Source: a virus. From it: a stretch of DNA of 40,769 nucleotides. Both the position numbers and the translations under genes were made by a program. Location: IMG/VR virus record IMGVR_UViG_3300035698_003967, positions 1 through 40,769 of that record; one strand, written 5' to 3'. Under the pieces are notes generated by a model. The model was not told the DNA's origin. It ran no database searches and worked only from the letters and a program-made list of their open reading frames with translations. This document shows, one piece after another, positions 15,475 to 22,579 of the stretch (position 1 is its first letter; the number at the start of each line of letters is the position of its first letter).

Positions 15475-15690
15475 ATGAGAACCCGGGGTAAATTCCTAAA
15501 GAAAGAAGTGTGGTACTCAATATGTAGTATCCATCAGGAGTATAATGAAAATTGCCCTATGTGTAAAACGGGTGAATGGGAAAATGTGGTCTCCATATGG
15601 TTCGATAGTACACTATATAGATTATCATATCGATTATGGTTTTATAAAATGAACGGGGAATTCCCACCCAAAGGATTTAAAAAACATTAA
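15475..15690 (+). CDS. Small protein with Cys/His cluster
   Basis: 71 aa. The segment CSIHQEYNENCPMCKTGEW contains C-x2-H and C-x2-C, a likely zinc knuckle. Basic N-terminus. Not recognised. Followed closely by 15694. Confidence 0.7.
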   Translation: MRTRGKFLKKEVWYSICSIHQEYNENCPMCKTGEWENVVSIWFDSTLYRLSYRLWFYKMNGEFPPKGFKKH

Positions 15691-15693
15691 AAA

Positions 15694-15876
15694 ATGAGTA
15701 ATTTCTTTCAATCCAACGAAGAACATGCTGAGAAGCGCCAAAAAGAAGACGATCAATATTATAGAGATCTAATAGAACAGTCAGATCAAATTGAGAAAAT
15801 GGATCTCGATATTACTGACTGTACTGAAGAGGAATTGTTCAATCAAATCCTCAAAGATGAAAAAGAAGAACAATGA
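15694..15876 (+). CDS. Small acidic helical protein
   Basis: 60 aa, highly charged (EEHAEKRQKEDDQYYRDLIE), net acidic and probably one or two helices. Not recognised. It starts 3 nt after the previous stop. Confidence 0.65.
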   Translation: MSNFFQSNEEHAEKRQKEDDQYYRDLIEQSDQIEKMDLDITDCTEEELFNQILKDEKEEQ

Positions 15877-15948
15877 AGAAATAGTTTCACTTTTCTTGTA
15901 GTATTTATTATATACCATATAATTAAAGAGTAAAAGAAAGGATATGAT

Positions 15949-16086
15949 ATGTTTGAATGGTTTGGACCCCTCGCGTTTTTAGGTACATTCTTTGGATTAA
16001 TTGGGTTGATTTTTATCTACCTAAACTGGGCTGTATATTACAGGAAAAGAAAAATCGACAAAAAAATTAGGAAGTCCCAAAAATAG
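15949..16086 (+). CDS. 45-aa single-span membrane protein
   Basis: Starts MFEWFGPLAFLGTFFGLIGL, then a strongly basic tail ending KKIRKSQK. One transmembrane helix with positive-inside C-terminus. Below usual ORF length cut-offs, but the composition and position in the gene array support it. Confidence 0.6.
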   Translation: MFEWFGPLAFLGTFFGLIGLIFIYLNWAVYYRKRKIDKKIRKSQK

Positions 16087-16098
16087 GTTATATCTTTA
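16067..16098 (+). promoter_or_regulatory. Promoter
   Basis: TTAG 16067-16070, 20-nt spacer, TATCTTTA 16091-16098; ATG at 16119. It overlaps the 3' end of the 45-aa gene. Confidence 0.6.
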
Positions 16099-16118
16099 CT
16101 TTAGAAAATAAAACGAAG

Positions 16119-16445
16119 ATGAGTAAAATAACCAAAACACAGATTAAAGATTTCGTAAAGGAGAAACTTGCGAACGATAGGTCGTGGGCTATTAAAGGTC
16201 TCCTCAAAATCTTTGAAAATCAAACCCTTGACGAACAAAAATCAAAAGATACCATATATAATAATGGTATTGGGTTTAATGGTAGAGATGGAGAAATCCT
16301 CACATCTTTCGCCCTCCAATTTCAAAAGAGAAAGTTTCTTTCCGATAAACAAATGACATCATTATACAAAATGATGCCAAAGTATTGGAATCAAATTGTA
16401 AAGATATCTGACGAAGAAAAACTTCACTCATTAATTCAATCATGA
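16119..16445 (+). CDS. Hypothetical phage protein
   Basis: 108 aa, helical. Features such as GIGFNGRDGEILTSFALQFQ and DKQMTSLYKMMPKYWNQI recur in phage hypotheticals of Bacteroidota hosts. No named function. It is the first gene of a coupled set (16119, 16442, 16729, 17012). Confidence 0.75.
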   Translation: MSKITKTQIKDFVKEKLANDRSWAIKGLLKIFENQTLDEQKSKDTIYNNGIGFNGRDGEILTSFALQFQKRKFLSDKQMTSLYKMMPKYWNQIVKISDEEKLHSLIQS

Positions 16446-16732
16446 CCGATAAAAAAAACTTAGAAACCGCATTTGAGGCTGGGAGATTATATGCTTCAGA
16501 TGAATTAGAGTTAAATACTGAGGGATACTATACGGCTTTTGAGGCATGGTACGATACCCTTAAGAGGAAAACTCATAAAGTACTTGATATGGTTTACCAC
16601 GAGGATGAGAATAATGACGCGTTCGTTGGAACAATCTTTGAGTGTGGTGAATGGGTAAGTAAACAAGGTTTTGGTTACAAAATCGTTCCTATGACAAAAG
16701 AAGAAATTGAATTTGAAAATAAAGACCAATGA
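16442..16732 (+). CDS. Hypothetical protein
   Basis: 96 aa, acidic, not recognised (AFEAGRLYASDELELNTEGY). ATGA overlaps at both ends. Confidence 0.72.
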   Translation: MTDKKNLETAFEAGRLYASDELELNTEGYYTAFEAWYDTLKRKTHKVLDMVYHEDENNDAFVGTIFECGEWVSKQGFGYKIVPMTKEEIEFENKDQ

Positions 16733-17019
16733 AAAACCACTGGACGACATATGACGGTAGAGTTGTGACCATGGAAGAGATGGATCACCAACACATGAGT
16801 AATATTCATTATTTCATCAATGTACTCTGTCCTGAATTCTATGACATCAGCACGAGAGAATATATTAAGGATTGGTTACTCATAAGATTTGAGGGTGTAA
16901 TATTACCATACCAACCTCTTCCCGAATTCAAAATTGAAAAGGCCATACTCCTATCTAAGGGGTATCTTAATGGTAAAGATATTGTTGTTGACGGTCAAAA
17001 AATTGGATGTTATGAGTAG
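16729..17019 (+). CDS. Hypothetical protein
   Basis: 96 aa, not recognised; contains HWTTYDGRVVTMEEMDHQHM near the start and a C-terminal beta hairpin ending GQKIGCYE. Translationally coupled to its neighbours; the next start lies 8 nt inside its 3' end. Confidence 0.72.
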   Translation: MKNHWTTYDGRVVTMEEMDHQHMSNIHYFINVLCPEFYDISTREYIKDWLLIRFEGVILPYQPLPEFKIEKAILLSKGYLNGKDIVVDGQKIGCYE

Positions 17020-17221
17020 TATAGACCGAGTAATGGCGATGGGTGTCAGTATGTTATTCATTTTGGAAAACAATCAATGGAAAGATGACATCCGCCAAAA
17101 GTGGGTTGAATCAAGGAAACTCCCCCGGAAGAAAAAGAAACAAGAAAGAAAATCCCTATTATTCGAGTGGGGAGTAGTATCTTGGTTACCATTCGATGAT
17201 AATGAAAGTTGGAAACGTTAA
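17012..17221 (+). CDS. Small basic hypothetical protein
   Basis: 69 aa from ATG 17012 (MSSIDRVMAMGVSMLF). The middle is very basic (RKLPRKKKKQERKS) and may bind nucleic acid. Not recognised. The longer frame from 16934 lies within the previous gene and is unlikely. Confidence 0.6.
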   Translation: MSSIDRVMAMGVSMLFILENNQWKDDIRQKWVESRKLPRKKKKQERKSLLFEWGVVSWLPFDDNESWKR

Positions 17222-17222
17222 T

Positions 17223-17546
17223 ATGGAACATATACTTTGTGCAGCGGTATGGTATAAGGATTTTCCTTTAGTTGATAACGACATCCCTAGTAGTTTACTT
17301 CGACCAACAAATTGTGACCGAGGGATTATATTCTCAGGTCATAGACACCCACATTGTTTATACCAACAGGTGGCCATCACCGGGAAACCTCAATATCAGG
17401 CGGGTGAAGAGATCCAAGGGTTTCTAACTAACGAAAACCGATTCGTTGACAGAGTTGAAGGGTTACAAATCGCCCTCACAGCCAACCAAGTTCTCGACAT
17501 TACCGATGTCCGGGGAAACAAACTCCATAGTGAAGATTTATACTAA
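17223..17546 (+). CDS. Conserved phage hypothetical protein
   Basis: 107 aa from ATG 17223, one base after the previous stop. MEHILCAAVWYKDF, then IIFSGHRHPHC and GFLTNENRFVDRVEGLQIAL. I recognise this pattern (GFLT-x3-RFVDR-x-EG-x-x-IA) as a widespread phage and prophage hypothetical family of unknown function. His and Cys residues in GHRHPHC could bind metal. Confidence 0.75.
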   Translation: MEHILCAAVWYKDFPLVDNDIPSSLLRPTNCDRGIIFSGHRHPHCLYQQVAITGKPQYQAGEEIQGFLTNENRFVDRVEGLQIALTANQVLDITDVRGNKLHSEDLY

Positions 17547-17550
17547 AATA

Positions 17551-17582
17551 TTTGGCAGAACCAATTCTTCGCCGTATATTCG
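17551..17582 (+). promoter_or_regulatory. Promoter
   Basis: TTTGG beginning 17551, 20-nt spacer, TATATTCG 17575-17582, 28 nt before the ATG at 17611. The -7 box is a variant (TTCG for TTTG). Confidence 0.55.
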
Positions 17583-17610
17583 TATTGTCTAATAACTAAA
17601 AACAAAGAAA

Positions 17611-18093
17611 ATGGTCAAAAAATTAGTAGAAACAGATTCGGATGATGTTCAATTCATCATCAAACCATCCCAACTTGTAAATATCGGATGGGTGCTTCTA
17701 TTCTTAGGTGGTATCATACTGGCACTTTCCACCCAAATTTATTTTTTATGTGTCGGTAGTGGTGTACTTTGGTTCGCTAAATGGCTAATAGTTAATTGTT
17801 GGTCATTTGAATTCCATGAAAAGACAATTGCTGAAAGAAAAGGTGTGTTCTCAGTCCTGACAAGAGAAGTACATTATTTCAGGATCAAATCCATCCGATT
17901 TGAACAACCGTTCTTTTTACGGATCTTCGGTTTATCTAACGTTGTACTCGTCACATCCGACCCATTAATCCCCATGTTTCGTATTTATGGTGTCACTGAT
18001 GGGAATCAAATAAAGAGTCAGATTAAAGAACAGATATCCGTTTGGAGACGTGAACGCACAGTTAAGGAACAGGACATCCATCCCCTTATGTAA
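17611..18093 (+). CDS. Bacterial PH-domain membrane protein
   Basis: 160 aa. A transmembrane hairpin at about 25-65 (IGWVLLFLGGIILALS, then IYFLCVGSGVLWFAKWLI) precedes a domain with FHEKTIAERKGVFSVLTREV and RIKSIRFEQPFFLRIFGLSN. This layout matches YdbS/YdbT-like bPH_2 (DUF304) proteins. Their role is unknown, probably at the inner membrane. Phage copies are rare. It has its own promoter and is followed by a terminator at 18130. Confidence 0.7.
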   Translation: MVKKLVETDSDDVQFIIKPSQLVNIGWVLLFLGGIILALSTQIYFLCVGSGVLWFAKWLIVNCWSFEFHEKTIAERKGVFSVLTREVHYFRIKSIRFEQPFFLRIFGLSNVVLVTSDPLIPMFRIYGVTDGNQIKSQIKEQISVWRRERTVKEQDIHPLM

Positions 18094-18129
18094 TAAAGAC
18101 ACCACTTGTCATGGTACTATTAAATGATG

Positions 18130-18158
18130 AACCCCGGGCTGAAAAGTTCGGGGTTTTC
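18130..18158 (+). terminator. Rho-independent terminator
   Basis: AACCCCG 18130-18136 pairs with CGGGGTT 18149-18155 around a 12-nt loop, followed by TT. Confidence 0.75.
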
Positions 18159-18181
18159 TATATTTATATTAAAAGAACGCC

Positions 18182-18898
18182 ATGTATACAGATTTAAAAC
18201 CCCTCAATTTATCTAAGATAAAAACTTATCCGTTCCCTGAAAAGAAATACTTTAAGGAGATTCATAAGAAGGAACAAATCCTATTACACCACACCGTTTC
18301 AGGCCCAAATATTAATGGTGATGTCTCCACTTGGATTAAAAACAAATATCGGGTTGGGACATGTATCATTATTGCCCGTGACGGTACACCATGGCAATTA
18401 TTTTCATCTAAATATTGGGCGTACCATATCGGTGCGGGCGACCATGATCAGGACAGGAGATCAATCGGGATTGAAATTGATAACTGGGGCGGGTTGAAAC
18501 CAGGAACTGGGTCACTAAAAATGTTTAGACACCCAAACAGGTATCTAGAGAGTTTCATGTTTAACCCAAAATTCACCAACTCAAGGAAATACTATGCATA
18601 TTATGGGAACGCTGTCGATGTCCCAATGGAATATTATCCAGAAGGATTCCGTGGGTATAACTATTTTGAAAAATACACGGAGGCTCAGATTCGAACTGTT
18701 GGTGAACTTTTATTGTTTTGGAGAGATAGATACAAAATCCCGTTGGATTATAATGAAAATATGTGGGATGTTTCATCTGAGGCGAAAATGGGTAAATCTG
18801 GAATATGGTCGCACACTAGTTTTCGGGTAGATAAATCGGATATACACCCTGATCCACAGATGATTGGGATGTTAAAAAGATTGAAATCAATATCATAA
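18182..18898 (+). CDS. N-acetylmuramoyl-L-alanine amidase (endolysin)
   Basis: 238 aa. Amidase_2-type zinc site: ILLHHTVSG (His36/His37), WAYHIGAG, GIEIDNWGG and a late His-Asp pair in IWSHTSFRVDKSDIHPDP (His211, Asp220). It hydrolyses the bond between MurNAc and L-Ala in host peptidoglycan for lysis. No signal peptide, so it needs a holin or pinholin (small membrane proteins nearby are candidates). The last 18 residues (IHPDPQMIGMLKRLKSIS) are nearly repeated at the end of the next gene, which suggests the 3' end was replaced when a homing endonuclease inserted. Confidence 0.9.
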   Translation: MYTDLKPLNLSKIKTYPFPEKKYFKEIHKKEQILLHHTVSGPNINGDVSTWIKNKYRVGTCIIIARDGTPWQLFSSKYWAYHIGAGDHDQDRRSIGIEIDNWGGLKPGTGSLKMFRHPNRYLESFMFNPKFTNSRKYYAYYGNAVDVPMEYYPEGFRGYNYFEKYTEAQIRTVGELLLFWRDRYKIPLDYNENMWDVSSEAKMGKSGIWSHTSFRVDKSDIHPDPQMIGMLKRLKSIS

Positions 18899-18899
18899 T

Positions 18900-19625
18900 A
18901 TGGGAACTATATATAAAATATGGACACATATCGATGATAGGGTTTATATTGGAAGTACAATAAATCTTAATAGAAGATGGAACGAACACAAAAGAGATTT
19001 ATTAAACAACAAACATCGAAATATACATTTACAACGATTTGTAAACAAATATGGGTTAGATTCTTTAATTTTTGAAGTTGTGGAAGAAGTCGAGAATTCG
19101 ATTATATTATTACGAGAGCAATATTATATGGATAACATTAAAAATAAATTTAATATTGCTATAAATTCATCTGCTCCAATGATGGGTAAAAATCACACAC
19201 CTATGTCGAAACAAAAAATATCAATAAGAAGCTATGGTATTAATAATCCAATGTATGGTAAAAAAAGACCACAATGGATAATTGATAAATTAATAAAAGC
19301 TAATTTAGGGAGAGAAAAATCTAATCATGAGAAAATAAAACGAGTGGTAAATTTACCTAATAGGGTTGAAATTACTCTTGAAAAAAATGGAAATGTTATA
19401 TATTGTTTTAGTATTTCACATGCGGCTAATATAAACAATGTTACATATCAGTCCATAAGTAAATCCTTAAAAGAAAACGGGAAATCCAAAGGATGGGATG
19501 TTAAAAAATCAACTGTAAATTTTTATGATAAATCTTTTCTTTTAAAGAATCTTGATTTATTTGATGATAACATCCATCCTCAACCAGAACTCATCGAAAT
19601 GTTGAAGTCCATTCAAAGTTTATAA
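18900..19625 (+). CDS. GIY-YIG homing endonuclease carrying a lysin-derived tail
   Basis: 241 aa. GTIYKIWTHIDDRVYIGSTI gives the GIY-YIG motif, NLNRRWNEH the catalytic Arg, and the Glu lies in LLREQYYMDN. The middle has NUMOD-like NNPMYGKKRPQW and ANLGREKSNHEKIK. The expected end of such a protein is near GKSKGWDVKK (residue 203). Instead it continues to IHPQPELIEMLKSIQSL (225-241), which aligns with the endolysin C-terminus. The tail's codon use looks like the lysin and not like the AT-rich endonuclease. It starts 1 nt after the lysin stop. Confidence 0.88.
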   Translation: MGTIYKIWTHIDDRVYIGSTINLNRRWNEHKRDLLNNKHRNIHLQRFVNKYGLDSLIFEVVEEVENSIILLREQYYMDNIKNKFNIAINSSAPMMGKNHTPMSKQKISIRSYGINNPMYGKKRPQWIIDKLIKANLGREKSNHEKIKRVVNLPNRVEITLEKNGNVIYCFSISHAANINNVTYQSISKSLKENGKSKGWDVKKSTVNFYDKSFLLKNLDLFDDNIHPQPELIEMLKSIQSL

Positions 19626-19632
19626 TTAAAAA

Positions 19633-19664
19633 TTTGGGATAGTCGTTTTATTTCCTTATATTTT
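19633..19664 (+). promoter_or_regulatory. Leaderless-type promoter
   Basis: TTTG 19633-19636, 20-nt spacer, TATATTTT 19657-19664; the ATG follows after 5 nt. Confidence 0.65.
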
Positions 19665-19669
19665 ATCCT

Positions 19670-20011
19670 ATGAACAGATTACAAACTCTTCAGGATAACA
19701 TTAAAGAATGGAGTGACATAACATTTGGATCACCTCGAACAGGACTACCAATTGCCCATCATCTCAAGAAAGAAGTCGATGAGGTTATTGAGGCTATAGA
19801 GAATTTACGTGATAAGGATGAACCCCAAAGAAGAACTAGGGTTAAATTTGAACTTGCTGACTGTCTCACCCTTTTATTGGATGTGGCGGCACACGAAGAT
19901 ATCAACGTAAACGAACTTCTCGACGCATCGTTTGAGAAGCTTGAAATCAATAAGAAAAGAAAATGGGGAGATCCCGACGAAAACGGAGTATTTGAACATA
20001 TACCTGAATAA
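19670..20011 (+). CDS. MazG-like dNTP pyrophosphohydrolase
   Basis: 113 aa. LPIAHHLKKEVDEVIEAIEN and FELADCLTLLLDVA give the E35-x2-E38...E61-x2-D64 Mg-binding set of all-alpha NTP pyrophosphatases. The ending KKRKWGDPDENGVFEHIPE is typical of the DUF550/phage MazG type. It would cleave (d)NTPs to (d)NMP and PPi, affecting nucleotide pools or ppGpp signalling. Single gene from a leaderless-type promoter; the next gene starts 1 nt after its stop. Confidence 0.85.
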   Translation: MNRLQTLQDNIKEWSDITFGSPRTGLPIAHHLKKEVDEVIEAIENLRDKDEPQRRTRVKFELADCLTLLLDVAAHEDINVNELLDASFEKLEINKKRKWGDPDENGVFEHIPE

Positions 20012-20012
20012 C

Positions 20013-20360
20013 ATGACAAAAGAATTTATCCACGAGTTTAAGGGATACGGGGTACACCCATCCCAATGTTTAGTAAAAATGTTTACCGATGATGGTGACA
20101 CATTCATTTGTTTCATCGACATGGGTGTTGGTACATCAGTAACTAATGCGTCCGAGCAACTGGCACAGGAGGTAGTCAATAAATTTGACTTACGCCCTGA
20201 TGATTGTAGATTTTTCGAAACCTACAAACAATACGGTTACGAGTCATTTGATGAAATTGAATATAATTGGTGGTCAGGCGTGAATACTTGGGAAGCCAGC
20301 TCCCCTCAGTGGAAGATGGTCGAAGAAGACGATTTAAAGGATTTGTTTATTAACGAATAA
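20013..20360 (+). CDS. Hypothetical protein
   Basis: 115 aa from ATG 20013 (MTKEFIHEFKGYGVHPSQCL). Aromatic-rich and acidic C-terminus. Not recognised. The longer frame from 19932 lies inside MazG and is rejected. Confidence 0.72.
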   Translation: MTKEFIHEFKGYGVHPSQCLVKMFTDDGDTFICFIDMGVGTSVTNASEQLAQEVVNKFDLRPDDCRFFETYKQYGYESFDEIEYNWWSGVNTWEASSPQWKMVEEDDLKDLFINE

Positions 20361-20370
20361 AAACACATAT

Positions 20371-20739
20371 ATGGTACATCATTACGACGGCCCTGACCGT
20401 CCATCAACACAGGAACTAATAGAAGAAAAGGAGAAACAAATTATTGATCTTAGAATAGAAAAAGAGGAAATCCTCAAAAAAGATCAAATCAAAAACAAAA
20501 GGGCTCTGGATCTTTCTGTACAGTTAGAGAAATTAAAGGTGGTTAGAGATAAAGCTGAACTGTTGATCATCGAGGCCACCCTTGAACTGAACAAGTATTG
20601 TACCCACGAAAAGGTGAGGACTGAATTCCACAACGTATCGGGTGGTTATTTAAACAAATCCGAGCACTGGACTTATTACTATTGTGAGTTGTGTGGGGTT
20701 AAAGTTGATGAAAAAGTACGATACGGCTCATTCGAGTAA
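20371..20739 (+). CDS. Coiled-coil protein with C-terminal zinc-like ribbon
   Basis: 122 aa. Residues 13-75 form a charged coiled coil (TQELIEEKEKQIIDLRIEKE). The C-terminal part has KYCTHEKVRTEFHN and YYYCELCGVKVDEK, with C-x-H and C-x2-C spacing suitable for a zinc ribbon. Not assigned to a family. Confidence 0.75.
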   Translation: MVHHYDGPDRPSTQELIEEKEKQIIDLRIEKEEILKKDQIKNKRALDLSVQLEKLKVVRDKAELLIIEATLELNKYCTHEKVRTEFHNVSGGYLNKSEHWTYYYCELCGVKVDEKVRYGSFE

Positions 20740-20745
20740 AAAAGA

Positions 20746-20777
20746 TTTGGTAGTCTCAAAGATATTTTCTATCTTTG
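20746..20777 (+). promoter_or_regulatory. Strong-type promoter
   Basis: TTTG 20746-20749, 20-nt spacer, TATCTTTG 20770-20777, with the TTTGGTAG extension shared with the promoters at 12330 and 22522. ATG at 20796. Confidence 0.75.
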
Positions 20778-20795
20778 TTGTATAAAATAAAAACT

Positions 20796-21185
20796 ATGAC
20801 AGAAACAAACGACAAGATCGACGTGATGTACTTCCACGGTAAAACCGTTGACGGATTCAGATACACCATCGCAGGTGTAATAAAAGACGACGACCTCCAG
20901 ATGGGAATCGCAATTTGTTCTGATAAACAACAGTTCAGAAAGAAGAGGGGGAGAGAGATCTCCACTGGCCGAGTACTTAATCAAAGACAATATCCTGAAG
21001 GTCGCATTTTACGGAGTCTCTATTCGGGTGACATGGGTGATGAGCATAGGGGTAAAGCGGGATATCCTGAAAACTATTTCGTTGGACAGGAGATTAAGGT
21101 GTTCACCGCATACGTGAAGAATTTCAATCACTTCACGAAGAAAGAACTTCAACAGGAATTCCGTCTCCTTAAAACTTCGGAGTAA
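20796..21185 (+). CDS. Hypothetical protein
   Basis: 129 aa from ATG 20796; a TTG-initiated longer form would overlap the -7 box. Contains MYFHGKTVDGFRYTIAGVIK and a basic GREISTGRVLNQRQYPEGRI. Not recognised. Its stop overlaps the next start (TAATG). Confidence 0.72.
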   Translation: MTETNDKIDVMYFHGKTVDGFRYTIAGVIKDDDLQMGIAICSDKQQFRKKRGREISTGRVLNQRQYPEGRILRSLYSGDMGDEHRGKAGYPENYFVGQEIKVFTAYVKNFNHFTKKELQQEFRLLKTSE

Positions 21186-21456
21186 TGGCAAAGACCCCCA
21201 AAATATGGAACGGTAGAGGTCACGGTCAAGAATATGATCGTGGTCACTTCTATGTCGCAGCTATACGAAAAAACAAGCTTGTGAGTTATTAAGTGAAGCT
21301 GCGGGTCGTCCTGATTGGGTAATTCCTATGAGTGAATTAAACAATTATTATTCACAAGGTTTGTGGGGGAACACCATGGACGGAATTATACCAACTGAAC
21401 CATGTGTTTATGGAACAAAAGATCATAGAGACTCAAATCCAATTAAATTAATATGA
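21185..21456 (+). pseudogene. Conserved phage hypothetical, frameshifted (possible -1 frameshift site)
   Basis: Frame 1 from ATG 21185 gives MAKTPKIWNGRGHGQEYDRG, then HFYVAAIRKNKLVSY and stop at 21290-21292. The -1 frame continues from about 21268: KQACELLSEAAGRPDWVIPM, then SELNNYYSQGLWGNTMDGI, ending at 21454-21456. Together they form one familiar phage hypothetical of about 90 aa ('YVAAYTKKQA..' would be the natural join). A one-base loss near 21265 explains it. Alternatively A_AAA_AAC at 21268-21274 is an exact -1 slippery heptamer in the zero frame. Downstream structure is weak (AGCTT/AAGCT, 5 bp). Confidence 0.65.
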
Positions 21457-21462
21457 TTGGAA

Positions 21463-21494
21463 TTTGGAATTTACATTTTTTTTATTTACTTTTT
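21463..21494 (+). promoter_or_regulatory. Promoter of the envelope gene pair
   Basis: TTTGG from 21463, 20-nt spacer, TACTTTTT 21487-21494; ATG at 21517. Confidence 0.5.
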
Positions 21495-21516
21495 AACACC
21501 TAAACAATTTTTAAAC

Positions 21517-21999
21517 ATGAAAAAGATTCTAATATCTCTAACGATGGCCATAGCTTTACTATTCGCCGTCAACGCCGAAACAGAAGCACAAGCCCTGACT
21601 GTTCAAGGTGGGTATTCGTGGACTATGGGTATGGTTGGTGTAGCATATCAATTTAATTATCTTGAAATTGGTGGAGGGATAATGCCATCGACAATGCCTG
21701 GATCTGGCAGTGCTATCACGTCATTATCTGCATATCTTGCATGGACAGATTATAAACCGGATGAGAGTGGTTTGTATGTGTCCGTTGGTATCGCCGAGAA
21801 AGGTTATCGTTCAGAAACATACTATAATGGTGGGGCATATACTGATGGGTTTACAGCCGCAATGGGAATTGTGAATCTCGGTTATAAATTACAATGGTAC
21901 TCTAGTTTCAATATAAAGGGTGAAGTCGGTCTTGGTTGGTGTGAATACGCCACCGTAGTAACATATGGTCTAACCGCAGGGTGGACTTTTGGAATATAA
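21517..21999 (+). CDS. Secreted beta-barrel-like outer membrane protein
   Basis: 160 aa from ATG 21517. Sec signal peptide MKKILISLTMAIALLFAVNA followed by ETEAQA. The mature part alternates polar and aromatic/Gly residues: GGYSWTMGMVGVAYQFNYLE, AYLAWTDYKP, LYVSVGIAEKGY, LGYKLQWYSSFNIKGEVGLG, ending LTAGWTFGI with a C-terminal aromatic strand. About eight strands fit a small barrel. A phage copy could alter host surface receptors. It sits 39 nt before a lipoprotein gene, so the two form an envelope cassette. Confidence 0.7.
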   Translation: MKKILISLTMAIALLFAVNAETEAQALTVQGGYSWTMGMVGVAYQFNYLEIGGGIMPSTMPGSGSAITSLSAYLAWTDYKPDESGLYVSVGIAEKGYRSETYYNGGAYTDGFTAAMGIVNLGYKLQWYSSFNIKGEVGLGWCEYATVVTYGLTAGWTFGI

Positions 22000-22038
22000 A
22001 ATTAAATTAATAATAACTAAAAACAAAAATTAGAAAAC

Positions 22039-22431
22039 ATGAGGAAAACATTTGGAATTATTTTTATCGCATTAATCACATTAACTATGGTTAGTTGCCA
22101 AAAAGATGAAGACGGCACCGTGACGGTCGCAAACGAAACTGGGTGGACAATTGAAACCGATGTGACATGGGGAGACATCGTGGAGAATTATGAGAAACGC
22201 CTAACTGATGGGAGTTCATATAAGTATGATCCCGTTCCAGCTGGACCCATTGAAATATGGATAAAGTTTGATGGTGGTGAATGGACTTACAACACCGAAA
22301 ATTTAAGTATCGATGAAGATATGTTATATACTTGGTCTTTGGCTCGAAAAAAAGCTGCTAATGGATGTCCATTTATACTTATTCTACCTGATGGTAGTAG
22401 TGTAGTGCCAACTCTCAAAGTTAAATATTAA
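22039..22431 (+). CDS. Surface-type lipoprotein
   Basis: 130 aa. Signal peptide MRKTFGIIFIALITLTMVSC with a lipobox ending at Cys20. The residues after Cys, QKDED, fit the lipoprotein export signal (K followed by acidic residues) used by Bacteroidota to place lipoproteins on the cell surface. The mature domain has beta-strands and aromatic residues (VANETGWTIETDVTWGDI). In other phages such lipoproteins block superinfection (T5 Llp is the best-known case); that role is inferred here. A terminator follows. Confidence 0.78.
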   Translation: MRKTFGIIFIALITLTMVSCQKDEDGTVTVANETGWTIETDVTWGDIVENYEKRLTDGSSYKYDPVPAGPIEIWIKFDGGEWTYNTENLSIDEDMLYTWSLARKKAANGCPFILILPDGSSVVPTLKVKY

Positions 22432-22492
22432 GATACAGGGATCTATTCTCCAGGAGTTTACCTGGCATCAGCTAGCAAGGATAGGTCAAACT

Positions 22493-22520
22493 AACCCTCG
22501 GAGAAATCTGAGGGTTTTTT
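22493..22520 (+). terminator. Rho-independent terminator
   Basis: AACCCTC 22493-22499 pairs with GAGGGTT 22510-22516, then T-run to 22520. A further 5-bp hairpin CCAGG/CCTGG lies at 22450-22465. Confidence 0.85.
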
Positions 22521-22521
22521 A

Positions 22522-22553
22522 TTTGGTAGTTACAATTATTATCCTTATATTTG
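22522..22553 (+). promoter_or_regulatory. Promoter of the DUF262 operon
   Basis: TTTGGTAG from 22522, 20-nt spacer, TATATTTG 22546-22553; ATG at 22580. It begins 2 nt after the preceding terminator. Confidence 0.75.
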
Positions 22554-22579
22554 AAGTGTCTAATACTAAAAATAAAGAA

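Noticed and set aside
20775-20795. TTG start for the gene at 20796
   Set aside because: The TTG is part of the -7 promoter box, so it cannot be a start codon in that transcript.
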